From Hyphomicrobiales bacterium (GTDB lineage Bacteria; Pseudomonadota; Alphaproteobacteria; Rhizobiales; Rhizobiaceae), in assembly GCA_002401155.1 (NCBI GenBank), contig NVSG01000002.1, positions 531,462 to 595,461 of the forward strand: a DNA stretch of 64,000 nt. Reading direction: 5' to 3'. Under the pieces are notes generated by a model. The model saw only the letters and a program-made list of their open reading frames with translations. It did not search any database and had not been told where the DNA came from. Positions 26,564-34,185 of this stretch are shown here, piece by piece (position 1 is the stretch's first letter; each line of letters opens with the position of its first letter). Both the position numbers and the translations under genes were made by a program.

Positions 26564-28753
26564 TCATTGGGTTGTCAACAGGGGCGGGGACTGGGCCGCC
26601 ACTTTGCCGTGGGCAGTTGTGGGTTTTGCCGAACGGAATGTTTTTTCCAACTCCCGCAAGTTTTCCTCTGAGGCTCGCGACAAGGTTTTGGGTCTTATCG
26701 CGGCAGCCTGTTCTTCGCCTGTATCCGTCTTGGCAATGGCCTTGGGTTCTTTCACTTCTGGTAGAGGATCATCCACATAAGGCACTGGAAGCAATTCAAT
26801 ATTTTGGTGTGCATAGGTCATAAACTTCTTCCACGTCATCGCAGGAAGACGTCCGCCAGTTAGGCGGTTGGTCGATGTATAATTATCATTGCCAAACCAG
26901 ACCGCAGCCACATAATTGCCGGTGAAACCAACAAACCATGCATCGCGGTAAGCCTGAGTCGTACCGGTTTTTCCCGCAGCACGAATGCCATCAAGGTGGG
27001 CGCGTCTGGCGGTTCCCCATTCAGGGATTTGCACCATCATCCGGTTCATCGCGGATACGGTTGATTCTTTTAAAATGCGCACGGGTTTTGGCTGGTCCTT
27101 GCGGATATCATAAAGGGTATTGCCCTGCGTATCCGTTATTTGAATAATGCCCTGCACATTCAATCTCGTGCCACCAGTCATGAACGAACCATAGCCGGTT
27201 GCCATTTCAAGCACGGTCAATCCGTTGGAACCAAGTACCATTGGCGGGTTCATCACCAGCTTTGAAGTGACGCCCATTTTGCGGGCGGTATCTACAATCC
27301 TTTGACCACCAAGGGGCTTCAAGCCATCACGCCCCAGATAAAGCTTCACCGGTATGGTGTTGATAGATTTAACCAAAGCAGTCGTAAAATCTGTAGGCCC
27401 ACGAAAATTGCCGCCATAGTTGCGGGGACACCACGACTTGCGGCCGGGCCGGTGCAGGCAAACACTGAGATCGAGTACTTTGGTCGTTTCATTATATCCA
27501 AAATTTTCAATCGACGAGGCGTAGACAAATGGTTTGAAGGACGAGCCGGGTTGGCGTTTTGCTTTGGTCGCGCGGTTAAACTGGCTGTGGCCATAATCGC
27601 GTCCGCCAACCATGGCGCGAACCGCACCTGAGCGATCAATCGCAATCATCGCTGCCTGTTTAACCCGGTAGGCTGCTCCGAACTGGCGCAAATGAGTCTC
27701 GATGGAATCTTCCGCGGCTTTTTGCAAATCAAGATCGATGGTGGTTTTTACAATCAGCGTTCTGGTGCCAAATTTAAGCGCGATGCGCCGAACTTCTTCA
27801 TAAGCCCAATCGAGAAAATAGTTGGGGCCTTCGGCATTATCCCGTTCGATGATTTCCGCAGGCTTGCGCCGTGCAGCAATCACTTGGCCCTCGGTCATAA
27901 ACCCGGCCTGCACCATATTGGTGAGAACTTCATTGGCACGCGCACGAGCCGCGGGCAGATTGATATGAGGCGCGTATTTTGTTGGTGCCTTGAAAAGCCC
28001 CGCCAACATGGCAGATTCTGCCAGAGTAATATCCGTGACTTCCTTGCCAAAATAATATTCAGCCGCCGCACCAACCCCATAATTACCGCCGCCCATATAG
28101 GCCCGATCGAGATAGAATTTCAGGATTTCTTTTTTGGAGAGATTGATCTCCAGCCAAAGAGACAGGAAAGCCTCTTTGATTTTACGGTCCAATGTCCGCT
28201 CATTGGTCAAAAACAGGTTCTTCGCCAATTGCTGGGTCAGCGTACTACCGCCCTGCACAACGGAATTTGCCCGGACGTTCTCAGCCATGGCACGGGTAAG
28301 GCCCAGAAAATCAATGCCCCAGTGGTCGAAAAACCGTCGGTCTTCGGTCGCCAGAACAGCCTTGATGAAATGATCCGGCATGGCATCCACCTGTACCGCA
28401 TCATCCTGCCTGATGCCGCGCCGTCCGATTTCTTTGCCATTGCGATCAAGGAAGAGAATCGAATAATCCCCCTGACTACGCCAATCTTTATGGGTTTCTT
28501 CAAAGGCCGGAATTGCGAGCGTAAAGAGCAGGATCAATCCGGCCACGCCAAAGGTAAAACCCTCGTCGAGCACCTCAACCAAAAGCTTCTTAAAGCCGGT
28601 AACACGAAAGCGTCTGAACCAGATATTGATGGTTTCCAGCCGCTCAGTACCGTTGCTGAACATAGCGTATAGGGAGGAATCGATCCACGAGTCAAAATCG
28701 AGCAGCCGGTTACGGCCTTTACCCTTATTGGAATTATTGAACGGATCGCGCAC
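26564..28753 (-). CDS. Class A penicillin-binding protein (transglycosylase/transpeptidase)
   Basis: 729 residues from GTG 28753, supported by GGAG six bases upstream. One transmembrane helix (FGVAGLILLFTLAIPAF) is followed by the GT51 glycosyltransferase domain (TEDRRFFDHWGID, QGGSTLTQQLAKNLFL) and the transpeptidase domain with SSFK in PGSSFKPF, SIN in KSINTI, and KTGTTQ. It polymerises and cross-links peptidoglycan in the periplasm. A Pro/Glu/Lys-rich tail of about 80 residues ends the protein. Resembles the PBP1A/PBP1-type of Rhizobiales. Confidence 0.94.
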   Translation of the reverse strand: MRDPFNNSNKGKGRNRLLDFDSWIDSSLYAMFSNGTERLETINIWFRRFRVTGFKKLLVEVLDEGFTFGVAGLILLFTLAIPAFEETHKDWRSQGDYSILFLDRNGKEIGRRGIRQDDAVQVDAMPDHFIKAVLATEDRRFFDHWGIDFLGLTRAMAENVRANSVVQGGSTLTQQLAKNLFLTNERTLDRKIKEAFLSLWLEINLSKKEILKFYLDRAYMGGGNYGVGAAAEYYFGKEVTDITLAESAMLAGLFKAPTKYAPHINLPAARARANEVLTNMVQAGFMTEGQVIAARRKPAEIIERDNAEGPNYFLDWAYEEVRRIALKFGTRTLIVKTTIDLDLQKAAEDSIETHLRQFGAAYRVKQAAMIAIDRSGAVRAMVGGRDYGHSQFNRATKAKRQPGSSFKPFVYASSIENFGYNETTKVLDLSVCLHRPGRKSWCPRNYGGNFRGPTDFTTALVKSINTIPVKLYLGRDGLKPLGGQRIVDTARKMGVTSKLVMNPPMVLGSNGLTVLEMATGYGSFMTGGTRLNVQGIIQITDTQGNTLYDIRKDQPKPVRILKESTVSAMNRMMVQIPEWGTARRAHLDGIRAAGKTGTTQAYRDAWFVGFTGNYVAAVWFGNDNYTSTNRLTGGRLPAMTWKKFMTYAHQNIELLPVPYVDDPLPEVKEPKAIAKTDTGEEQAAAIRPKTLSRASEENLRELEKTFRSAKPTTAHGKVAAQSPPLLTTQ

Positions 28754-28929
28754 GGTTTCTCCAAAAATTGCCGAATATTTGAGGGCTGCTTCGTTTTATT
28801 TCATACAACAAAAACGCCTCGATGTTGTAGTAAAATAACTGTAATAATCAAATAAGGGTTCGATGTGGCTTTTGCCTGTGCCATAAAGCACTTTCAGCGC
28901 AAAAACCCCGAAAAATTTGTCTACACCCC

Positions 28930-29370
28930 ATGAAACAACCATTCTGGAAAACCAAAAAACTTACCGAGATGACGCCCAAAGAATGGGAATCTCTCTGCGA
29001 TGGCTGTGGGCGCTGCTGTTTGAACAAGCTGGAAGACTGGGACACAGGAAAAATTCACCTCACCAAGATCGCCTGCACCTTGCTGGATCACGGCACATGC
29101 CAGTGCAAGGATTATGAAAACCGCTTCGACACAGTGCCCGACTGCATCCAGCTAACGCCTGAAAAGCTAAATGAAATAAGCTGGCTACCCTCAAGCTGTG
29201 CCTACCGCATTGTCGAAGAGGGCAGGGAACTACACTGGTGGCATCCGCTAATTTCAGGCAATGCGGAAACCGTGCACGAAGCAGGCATAAGTGTGCGAGG
29301 CAACGTGGTCAGCGAAGATGGCCTGACGGCTACGGATTACGAAGACTATCTGATTGATGATTTCGAGTAG
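28930..29370 (+). CDS. YcgN family cysteine-cluster protein
   Basis: 146 residues. Conserved cysteines occur in [32 protein letters not shown] and PDCIQLTP, then SCAYR, the YcgN/UPF0260 signature. Likely metal-binding (zinc or iron) and cytoplasmic; function unknown. It is divergent from the penicillin-binding protein gene. Confidence 0.9.
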   Translation: MKQPFWKTKKLTEMTPKEWESLCDGCGRCCLNKLEDWDTGKIHLTKIACTLLDHGTCQCKDYENRFDTVPDCIQLTPEKLNEISWLPSSCAYRIVEEGRELHWWHPLISGNAETVHEAGISVRGNVVSEDGLTATDYEDYLIDDFE

Positions 29371-29667
29371 TATGAAGAGATGCCAATCTATACGGCGGAT
29401 TAACGAAACCTCTTACGCCTAAGCAATGGGCAAAGGTTTTCAATAGAGGCAAGAAACAATGACTTGTGGAGTGCCAAGCACAAAGCAAGAACCTGCATTG
29501 AGTTAGCCCAGCGAATCACAGATAATAAAAAAGGTGACCGAGTTCGAATCGGTCACCTAATTTTAGATAAGCCGCAGAAGGGCTTGTTTGTGATCACGAG
29601 ACAACCTTTTCAGTTTTCGAGATTCCCGTCAAGTCCTCCTGTTCAACACAACACAGGAGAATAAAAT
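29371..29667. other. Gene-poor stretch with a hairpin before the DUF3892 gene
   Basis: No convincing gene. A reading frame right after the ycgN stop encodes a 28-residue peptide ending LTPKQWAKVFNRGKKQ without an ATG; this looks like a gene remnant. The track ORF 29464-29664 has no start signal and crosses the hairpin. The hairpin is described separately. Confidence 0.4.
29532..29558. terminator. Bidirectional terminator-like hairpin
   Basis: AGGTGACCGA-GTTCGAA-TCGGTCACCT, a perfect 10-bp stem, flanked by AAAAAA on the left and AATTTT on the right. The stronger T-run is on the minus strand, though no minus-strand gene lies to its right. It may end ycgN transcription or shield the region from antisense transcripts. 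Confidence 0.6.
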
Positions 29668-29940
29668 ATGGATACATTTCAAGTAAACTGCCACAAGCCG
29701 GACAACGACGATCCTGATCGTCGCCTACAAGGGCTGGGCGGCAAAGGAAAAACTCAGTGGTACCGAGGCATAGACATGCTCATTGAGCTTATTGAATCCG
29801 GAGACAAGTTTTGGACGACGGATGAAAAAGGCAAATCGGTATGGATCGAAGTTCACAGCCGAAACGGTCGAAAGTATTTGAAAACCGAATCTGACGGAAT
29901 CGAGCCAAACAACCTCTTGGCACTCCCTCACTGTCCTTAG
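29668..29940 (+). CDS. DUF3892 domain-containing protein
   Basis: 90 residues; AGGAG eight bases before ATG 29668. The pattern IELIESGDKFWTT, VWIEVHSRNGRKYLKTESDG and NNLLALPHC matches DUF3892, a small beta-rich domain of unknown function often seen on mobile or accessory DNA. It sits alone between ycgN and the GTA control region. Confidence 0.8.
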   Translation: MDTFQVNCHKPDNDDPDRRLQGLGGKGKTQWYRGIDMLIELIESGDKFWTTDEKGKSVWIEVHSRNGRKYLKTESDGIEPNNLLALPHCP

Positions 29941-30081
29941 AGCCATCGGGAGCGCAGGGGGTATCTTTTGCGCTTCCATCTTTTGGCTTTGGAGGGGTTT
30001 TAAGCATCCGCTTTAAAACCTCATCACCTTTTTCTTGATCTAACTCTTTTTTGGTATGTGAAGCATGTAATCGGGAAAATA

Positions 30082-30096
30082 TTCCTAAAATAGGAA
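30082..30096. promoter_or_regulatory. TTCCTA/TAGGAA palindrome upstream of the GTA promoter
   Basis: TTCCTA-AAA-TAGGAA is a perfect 6-bp-arm palindrome centred 19 bp upstream of the -35 element, a typical activator position. It shares the string AAAATAGGAAAA with the gafY leader. Candidate GafY site. Confidence 0.5.
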
Positions 30097-30104
30097 AATA
30101 ATCA

Positions 30105-30133
30105 TTGACACCGAACCGGTGTTCGGCTATACA
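30105..30133 (+). promoter_or_regulatory. Strong sigma70 promoter of the GTA cluster with an operator-like dyad in the spacer
   Basis: TTGACA (30105-30110), a spacer of exactly 17 bp and TATACA (30128-30133). The spacer is almost wholly the dyad CCGAAC-CGGT-GTTCGG (30111-30126), so a bound protein would block RNA polymerase. The predicted start site is near 30140. The dyad has the form CGAAC-N4-GTTCG, which is the LexA box of Gram-positive bacteria and not the usual alphaproteobacterial one. Confidence 0.7.
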
Positions 30134-30156
30134 TATGTCATGGTTAGAGAAGTGCG

Positions 30157-30183
30157 GGAAAACATCACGGTGTTTTCCTTTTT
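30157..30183 (+). terminator. Early terminator/attenuator in the GTA leader
   Basis: GGAAAACA (30157-30164) and TGTTTTCC (30171-30178) form a perfect 8-bp stem with a 6-base loop, followed by five T. It begins about 17 nt after the predicted start site, so default transcripts would be near 45 nt. Position and structure suggest control by antitermination. Confidence 0.7.
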
Positions 30184-30220
30184 GTGTTTCTGGCCCTCTC
30201 AAAATGAAATTATTGAATTT

Positions 30221-30670
30221 ATGTACACTGCTAAAATTCGCTGGGCGGCGGCTCGACGTATTGTTGAATTGTGCCCGGGTGCGGTTGGTTATCTTGACCG
30301 TCTTATGAATTTAAAGCCGGGCAAGGTCTTTGAACGAGCCTCTCTGGAAAATTGGAATTTGCAGAAAGCGCCAGATAATGCGGATGGCGTTTCCCCCAAC
30401 AATCTGGCGCAAACATTTGTCAGCCTGATCGGCATCGCCCGGCAGGAAATTACGGAATTTGAACGTCCTCAAAAATCGGATGGCCCCTCGGACGGGCGCA
30501 TTCGCTCGCTGGCGACACTGGTGAAAACATTACAAGGGCTGGAAGAGATGCAAAAACGCATGGAAAAGGCGGCGGATGACAAAGTTGTCGACAGCGAAGA
30601 TATATTGGAAATCCACCGACGACTTGCTCGAAAAATTAAAAAAGTTATCCAGCGCGAGAAAAATAACTGA
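30221..30670 (+). CDS. GTA gp1, TerS-like small terminase candidate
   Basis: About 149 residues from ATG 30221. The track start 30119 lies inside the promoter; the in-frame ATG 30140 would be leaderless and would translate the terminator, so I prefer 30221, though no good Shine-Dalgarno is seen. The middle is GRIRSLATLVKTLQGLEEMQ and the end is a charged helix (HRRLARKIKKVIQREKNN), similar in style to the RcGTA g1 small terminase, which supports TerL without pac-site specificity. The position before terL agrees. The 3' end overlaps terL by 95 bases, an unusually long overlap. Confidence 0.6.
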   Translation: MYTAKIRWAAARRIVELCPGAVGYLDRLMNLKPGKVFERASLENWNLQKAPDNADGVSPNNLAQTFVSLIGIARQEITEFERPQKSDGPSDGRIRSLATLVKTLQGLEEMQKRMEKAADDKVVDSEDILEIHRRLARKIKKVIQREKNN

Positions 30671-31937
30671 GTTTATTGGTTCGCTGGAAATCGACGATTT
30701 GCAATGGCTCGACAGGGCTTGGCATCTACAGGCACGAAGAAACCAGCGCCCCGAATTGAGCGATTGGCGCACATGGCTTTTACTCGGCGGCAGGGGATCG
30801 GGCAAGACCCGAACCGGCGCTGAATGGATCAAGGCGATTGTGGCAGGCAATAAATTATTTCCCGGCGATGGAGCCGGGCGTATTGCTCTTGTTGGCGGCT
30901 CATTTGCCGATGTGCGTGATGTAATGATCGAAGGGGAATCCGGCTTGCTGGCCATCCACGACAAAGCGGATAGGCCGAAGTGGTTGAGTTCCAAACGTCA
31001 ACTGGAATGGCCCAATGGCACCATTGGTTATGCATTTTCTTCGGAAGACCCGGAGCAATTGCGTGGCAGCCAATTCGGCGCGGCATGGTGCGATGAATTA
31101 GCCAAGTGGCCCTATCTGGATGCCACATGGAACATGCTGCAATTTTGCTTGAGGTTGGGTTCCAACCCGAGGCAGGTCGTGACCACCACGCCGCGCGCGC
31201 TGGAGATGTTGAAGAAACTGATCGCCGATCCTTCGACTGTGATTTCGCGGTCGAAAACCATCGACAATCAATCCCATCTGGCACCGGGATTTATCGACTA
31301 TCTGACCTCTCGATATGGAGGCACACGGTTGGGCCGTCAGGAACTGGATGGAGAACTGATCGAAGACCGCGACGATGCATTATGGACGCGCAAAATGATC
31401 GATGATCTGCGTGCCAAAAGACCGGAAGAACTGCAACGCATTGTGGTTGCAGTTGATCCGCCCGCATCGTCTGGCAAGAGTTCTGATGCCTGCGGTATCG
31501 TTGCCGTTGGACGTGATGGTGCTGGTAAATGTTATGTTCTGCGTGATGCAACTATTCAGCAGGCTAGCCCCATTGAGTGGGCAAACCGAGTGGTATCGAC
31601 CTTCCATGAATTGGAGGCCGACGCCATCATCGCGGAGGTCAATCAGGGGGGGGAAATGGTGAAAACCATTCTCCATACGGTCGACCCAACCGTGCCTGTA
31701 AAAACAGTCCATGCCAGCCGTGGAAAATGGCTGCGGGCAGAACCCGTGGCGCTGCTTTATGAACGAGGAACGGTGCATCACGTGGGCGCATTCGCACAAC
31801 TGGAAGACCAAATGTGCGACTTCGGCCCGAACGGATTATCCTCCGGGCGCTCGCCCGACAGGCTCGACGCGCTGGTATGGGCGATAGCCTCGCTGGCCCT
31901 GCAAAACAACAGCAGACCGCGCATTCGAACGGTCTGA
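30576..31937 (+). CDS. GTA gp2, terminase large subunit
   Basis: DNA-packaging motor ATPase and nuclease. 453 residues; GGAAAAGG lies six bases before ATG 30576. Walker A GGRGSGKT at 71-78, Walker B region around FGAAWCDELAKW, then the RNase H-like nuclease domain with VVAVDPPASSG and IIAEVNQGG. It would fill GTA capsids with host DNA. Matches RcGTA g2 in length and place. Confidence 0.95.
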   Translation: MTKLSTAKIYWKSTDDLLEKLKKLSSARKITEFIGSLEIDDLQWLDRAWHLQARRNQRPELSDWRTWLLLGGRGSGKTRTGAEWIKAIVAGNKLFPGDGAGRIALVGGSFADVRDVMIEGESGLLAIHDKADRPKWLSSKRQLEWPNGTIGYAFSSEDPEQLRGSQFGAAWCDELAKWPYLDATWNMLQFCLRLGSNPRQVVTTTPRALEMLKKLIADPSTVISRSKTIDNQSHLAPGFIDYLTSRYGGTRLGRQELDGELIEDRDDALWTRKMIDDLRAKRPEELQRIVVAVDPPASSGKSSDACGIVAVGRDGAGKCYVLRDATIQQASPIEWANRVVSTFHELEADAIIAEVNQGGEMVKTILHTVDPTVPVKTVHASRGKWLRAEPVALLYERGTVHHVGAFAQLEDQMCDFGPNGLSSGRSPDRLDALVWAIASLALQNNSRPRIRTV

Positions 31938-31980
31938 TTTAACTGACTACATCTGATTTCTAACAAGTCTGGATTGGTAT

Positions 31981-33153
31981 ATGAACCGCCTGCTCCAATG
32001 GCTGACACCGTCTGCCAGCAAGCCCGCTCCGCTCGAGCGCAAGAATTATCTGAATTCGATGATCGCCTTTGAAAATGGTACCAGTGCAAACTGGTCGTCC
32101 TCGGACCCCGGGCGTCTTTCGCGAGAAGGATTCTTGAAAAATCCGATTGTCTATCGTTGTATCAGAATGATCGGGGATGCAGGCGCTTCCATTCCTTGGC
32201 AATTGGTTGAGGAAGGTGAAAAACTGGACCAGCATCCAATGCTGGAATTGCTATCAAAACCAAATATGCGGCAATCGGGTTCTGCTTTCATCGAGAAAAT
32301 ATATGGTCATCTTCTGGTCTTCGGTAATGCCTATTTGCATGTAGCAATGCTGGATGGAACGCCGCGTGAACTTCATGCACTGGCACCGGACTGTGTGAAG
32401 GTAATTGCCGGGACGGATGGTTATCCGGCCGCATACGAATATCAGGCAGGGCGCACCAAACAACGCTTTAATGTGGAAGATGATGAGCGACCAATTCTGC
32501 ATCTCGCTCTGGCTAATCCGGTTGACGAAATTTTCGGCCATTCTCCTTTGGCTGCAGCTCACATGGCGTTGGATATTCATAATGCCGCCAGCACATGGAA
32601 CAAGTCATTGCTTGATAATTCTGCGCGTCCTTCCGGCGCACTGATCTATTCGAGCGGTGCAGGTGACAATCTGACCGACGAACAATTTACCCGTCTGAAG
32701 CAAGAGTTGGAAGAAGGTTATGGTGGTGCAATTCGTGCTGGTCGTCCGATGGTTCTGGAAGGCGGGTTGGACTGGAAAGCTATGGGTTACAGCCCGCGTG
32801 ATATGGACTTTATGCAAGCGAAGAATGGAGCGTCGCGCGACATCGCACTGGCCTTCGGCATCCCGCCAATGCTGCTTGGAATTCCCGGTGACAATACCTA
32901 TTCGAACTATAAAGAAGCCAATCGAGCTTTCTGGACGCAAACTGTTTTGCCATTGGTAAAACGCACTGCTGCATCGCTCGGAAACTGGCTTGGTCCGCAA
33001 TTTGGCGACAACATCAAACTGGAATTCAACCGCGAAACCGTCGAAGCCATTGCTCCCGATATGGAGAAGCAATGGGCAAGAATTGGCAGCGCGGAATTCT
33101 TAACCGATAACGAAAAACGCGAAGCACTTGGCTATGGCCCGATTGATGATTGA
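31981..33153 (+). CDS. GTA gp3, HK97-type portal protein
   Basis: 390 residues, the usual length. Portal hallmarks: FLKNPIVYRCIRMIGDAGA near the N-terminus, HPMLELLSKPN, FGNAYLHV, and the helical region AFGIPPMLLGIPGDNTYSNYKEA. It forms the dodecameric ring at the capsid vertex through which DNA passes. The end overlaps the DUF6107 gene. Confidence 0.95.
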   Translation: MNRLLQWLTPSASKPAPLERKNYLNSMIAFENGTSANWSSSDPGRLSREGFLKNPIVYRCIRMIGDAGASIPWQLVEEGEKLDQHPMLELLSKPNMRQSGSAFIEKIYGHLLVFGNAYLHVAMLDGTPRELHALAPDCVKVIAGTDGYPAAYEYQAGRTKQRFNVEDDERPILHLALANPVDEIFGHSPLAAAHMALDIHNAASTWNKSLLDNSARPSGALIYSSGAGDNLTDEQFTRLKQELEEGYGGAIRAGRPMVLEGGLDWKAMGYSPRDMDFMQAKNGASRDIALAFGIPPMLLGIPGDNTYSNYKEANRAFWTQTVLPLVKRTAASLGNWLGPQFGDNIKLEFNRETVEAIAPDMEKQWARIGSAEFLTDNEKREALGYGPIDD

Positions 33154-33472
33154 TCCCGTACATGATTTGCCGGAAACCGCATGGATATTGTTTGCAAAAG
33201 CAATTGGCGCAGTGGCTGGGTCGGCGATTTCTATCGCCTATATTCTACCAAAAGGTCGGCGTGAAGCAGCGCTGAGGTTCTTGACCGGCGTAGTGATCGG
33301 ACTAATTTTTGGCACCAGTGTCGGTCTGAAACTTGCAACGGAACTGGACCTGTTGGAGCATTTGAGCATCTTTGAAATCTCCCTGACGGGTGCGGCCCTT
33401 GCCAGCCTGTTTGCGTGGTGGGGTCTCGGCATTTTGGCTCGTCTCGGCGAACGCTACAACCTAACCAGATAG
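33146..33472 (+). CDS. DUF6107 small membrane protein of the GTA cluster
   Basis: 108 residues from ATG 33146, which overlaps the portal stop by eight bases (track start 33128 is a TTG). Three hydrophobic segments (ILFAKAIGAVAGSAISIAYIL, FLTGVVIGLIFGTSVGL, ISLTGAALASLFAWWGLGIL) suggest an inner-membrane protein. Proteins like this sit between portal and protease in Rhizobiales GTA clusters. Function unknown; a holin-like or assembly role is speculation. Confidence 0.75.
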   Translation: MIDPVHDLPETAWILFAKAIGAVAGSAISIAYILPKGRREAALRFLTGVVIGLIFGTSVGLKLATELDLLEHLSIFEISLTGAALASLFAWWGLGILARLGERYNLTR

Positions 33473-33495
33473 TTATTTTATTGCAGGAGCAATGC

Positions 33496-34185
33496 ATGAA
33501 AAACCATGGCAACCTTATGCTGCGGGAGACGAAGTTTGTCCCGGTCCAATTGAACAAAATACATCTGGATGGCAGCTTCAGCGGCTATGCCAGCGTGTTT
33601 GATGAAGTCGATCTGGGCAATGATATTGTTTTGCCCGGAGCCTTCAAAAATTCACTGAAAAATCGCACGCCATCCGATATCCGCATGTTGTTTCAGCATA
33701 ACCCTGATGAACCGATCGGGGTCTGGAATGAAATCCGCGAAGATCAACGGGGTCTGAAAGTTTCTGGACAAATCACAACCGGAATTTCCAGAGGCGCAGA
33801 GATATTGGAACTGATGCGGGCAGGGGCCATTGATGGTCTTTCCATCGGCTTTAAAACTGTGCGTTCTCGAAAGGACCTCATCCGCAAAATTCGAAAAATT
33901 ATCACTGCAGATTTGTGGGAAATATCGATTGTGACTTTCCCCATGCAATCGGGTGCCCGCATCGACGTGGTGAAATCCAGACACATAAATTCGCGCCCGA
34001 CAATTCGCGAATTTGAAAAGTGGCTCACGCAGGATGCTGGGCTGACACGGCGCGATGCAAGAGCCTTCATTCAAAAAGGCCACGCGCATATGGCAAGCAC
34101 GCGGGACGCTGCTTCGCAAGTGAACCCAAACTTGGCTGACCACATTCGTGCGGCCACCAAAACTATTAATCCAAGGAGCAGATAA
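33496..34185 (+). CDS. GTA gp4, HK97-family prohead protease
   Basis: 229 residues from ATG 33496, which follows AGGAG at 33485-33489; the track start 33415 overlaps the upstream gene. Family features: FSGYASVFDEVDLGNDIVLPGAF, the catalytic His in FQHNPDEPIGVW, and a Ser in IDGLSIGF. It cleaves the capsid delta domain during head maturation. The stop and the capsid ATG share one base. Confidence 0.93.
   Translation: MKNHGNLMLRETKFVPVQLNKIHLDGSFSGYASVFDEVDLGNDIVLPGAFKNSLKNRTPSDIRMLFQHNPDEPIGVWNEIREDQRGLKVSGQITTGISRGAEILELMRAGAIDGLSIGFKTVRSRKDLIRKIRKIITADLWEISIVTFPMQSGARIDVVKSRHINSRPTIREFEKWLTQDAGLTRRDARAFIQKGHAHMASTRDAASQVNPNLADHIRAATKTINPRSR

Noticed and set aside
27692-28672. 326-codon plus-strand ORF
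   Set aside because: Antisense to the penicillin-binding protein gene, which has clear catalytic motifs; no family features in the antisense frame.
29532-29558. tRNA T-arm-like GTTCGAATC, possible tRNA 3' end or attachment site
   Set aside because: The stem pairs in a different register from a T-arm, there is no acceptor or anticodon arm around it, and no integrase nearby. A plain terminator hairpin explains it.
29464-29664. 66-codon ORF before the DUF3892 gene
   Set aside because: Starts at TTG without a ribosome site, crosses the hairpin, and ends in the ribosome site region of the next gene.
18453-30126. Shared 14-mer AACCGGTGTTCGGC in the mucR terminator and the GTA promoter dyad
   Set aside because: In a 64-kb window a few shared 14-mers are expected by chance, and the mucR copy is explained as a terminator arm; it also lacks the left CGAAC arm.
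30119-30220. N-terminal extension of gp1 in the ORF track
   Set aside because: It begins inside the promoter, before the predicted transcription start, and runs through the attenuator.
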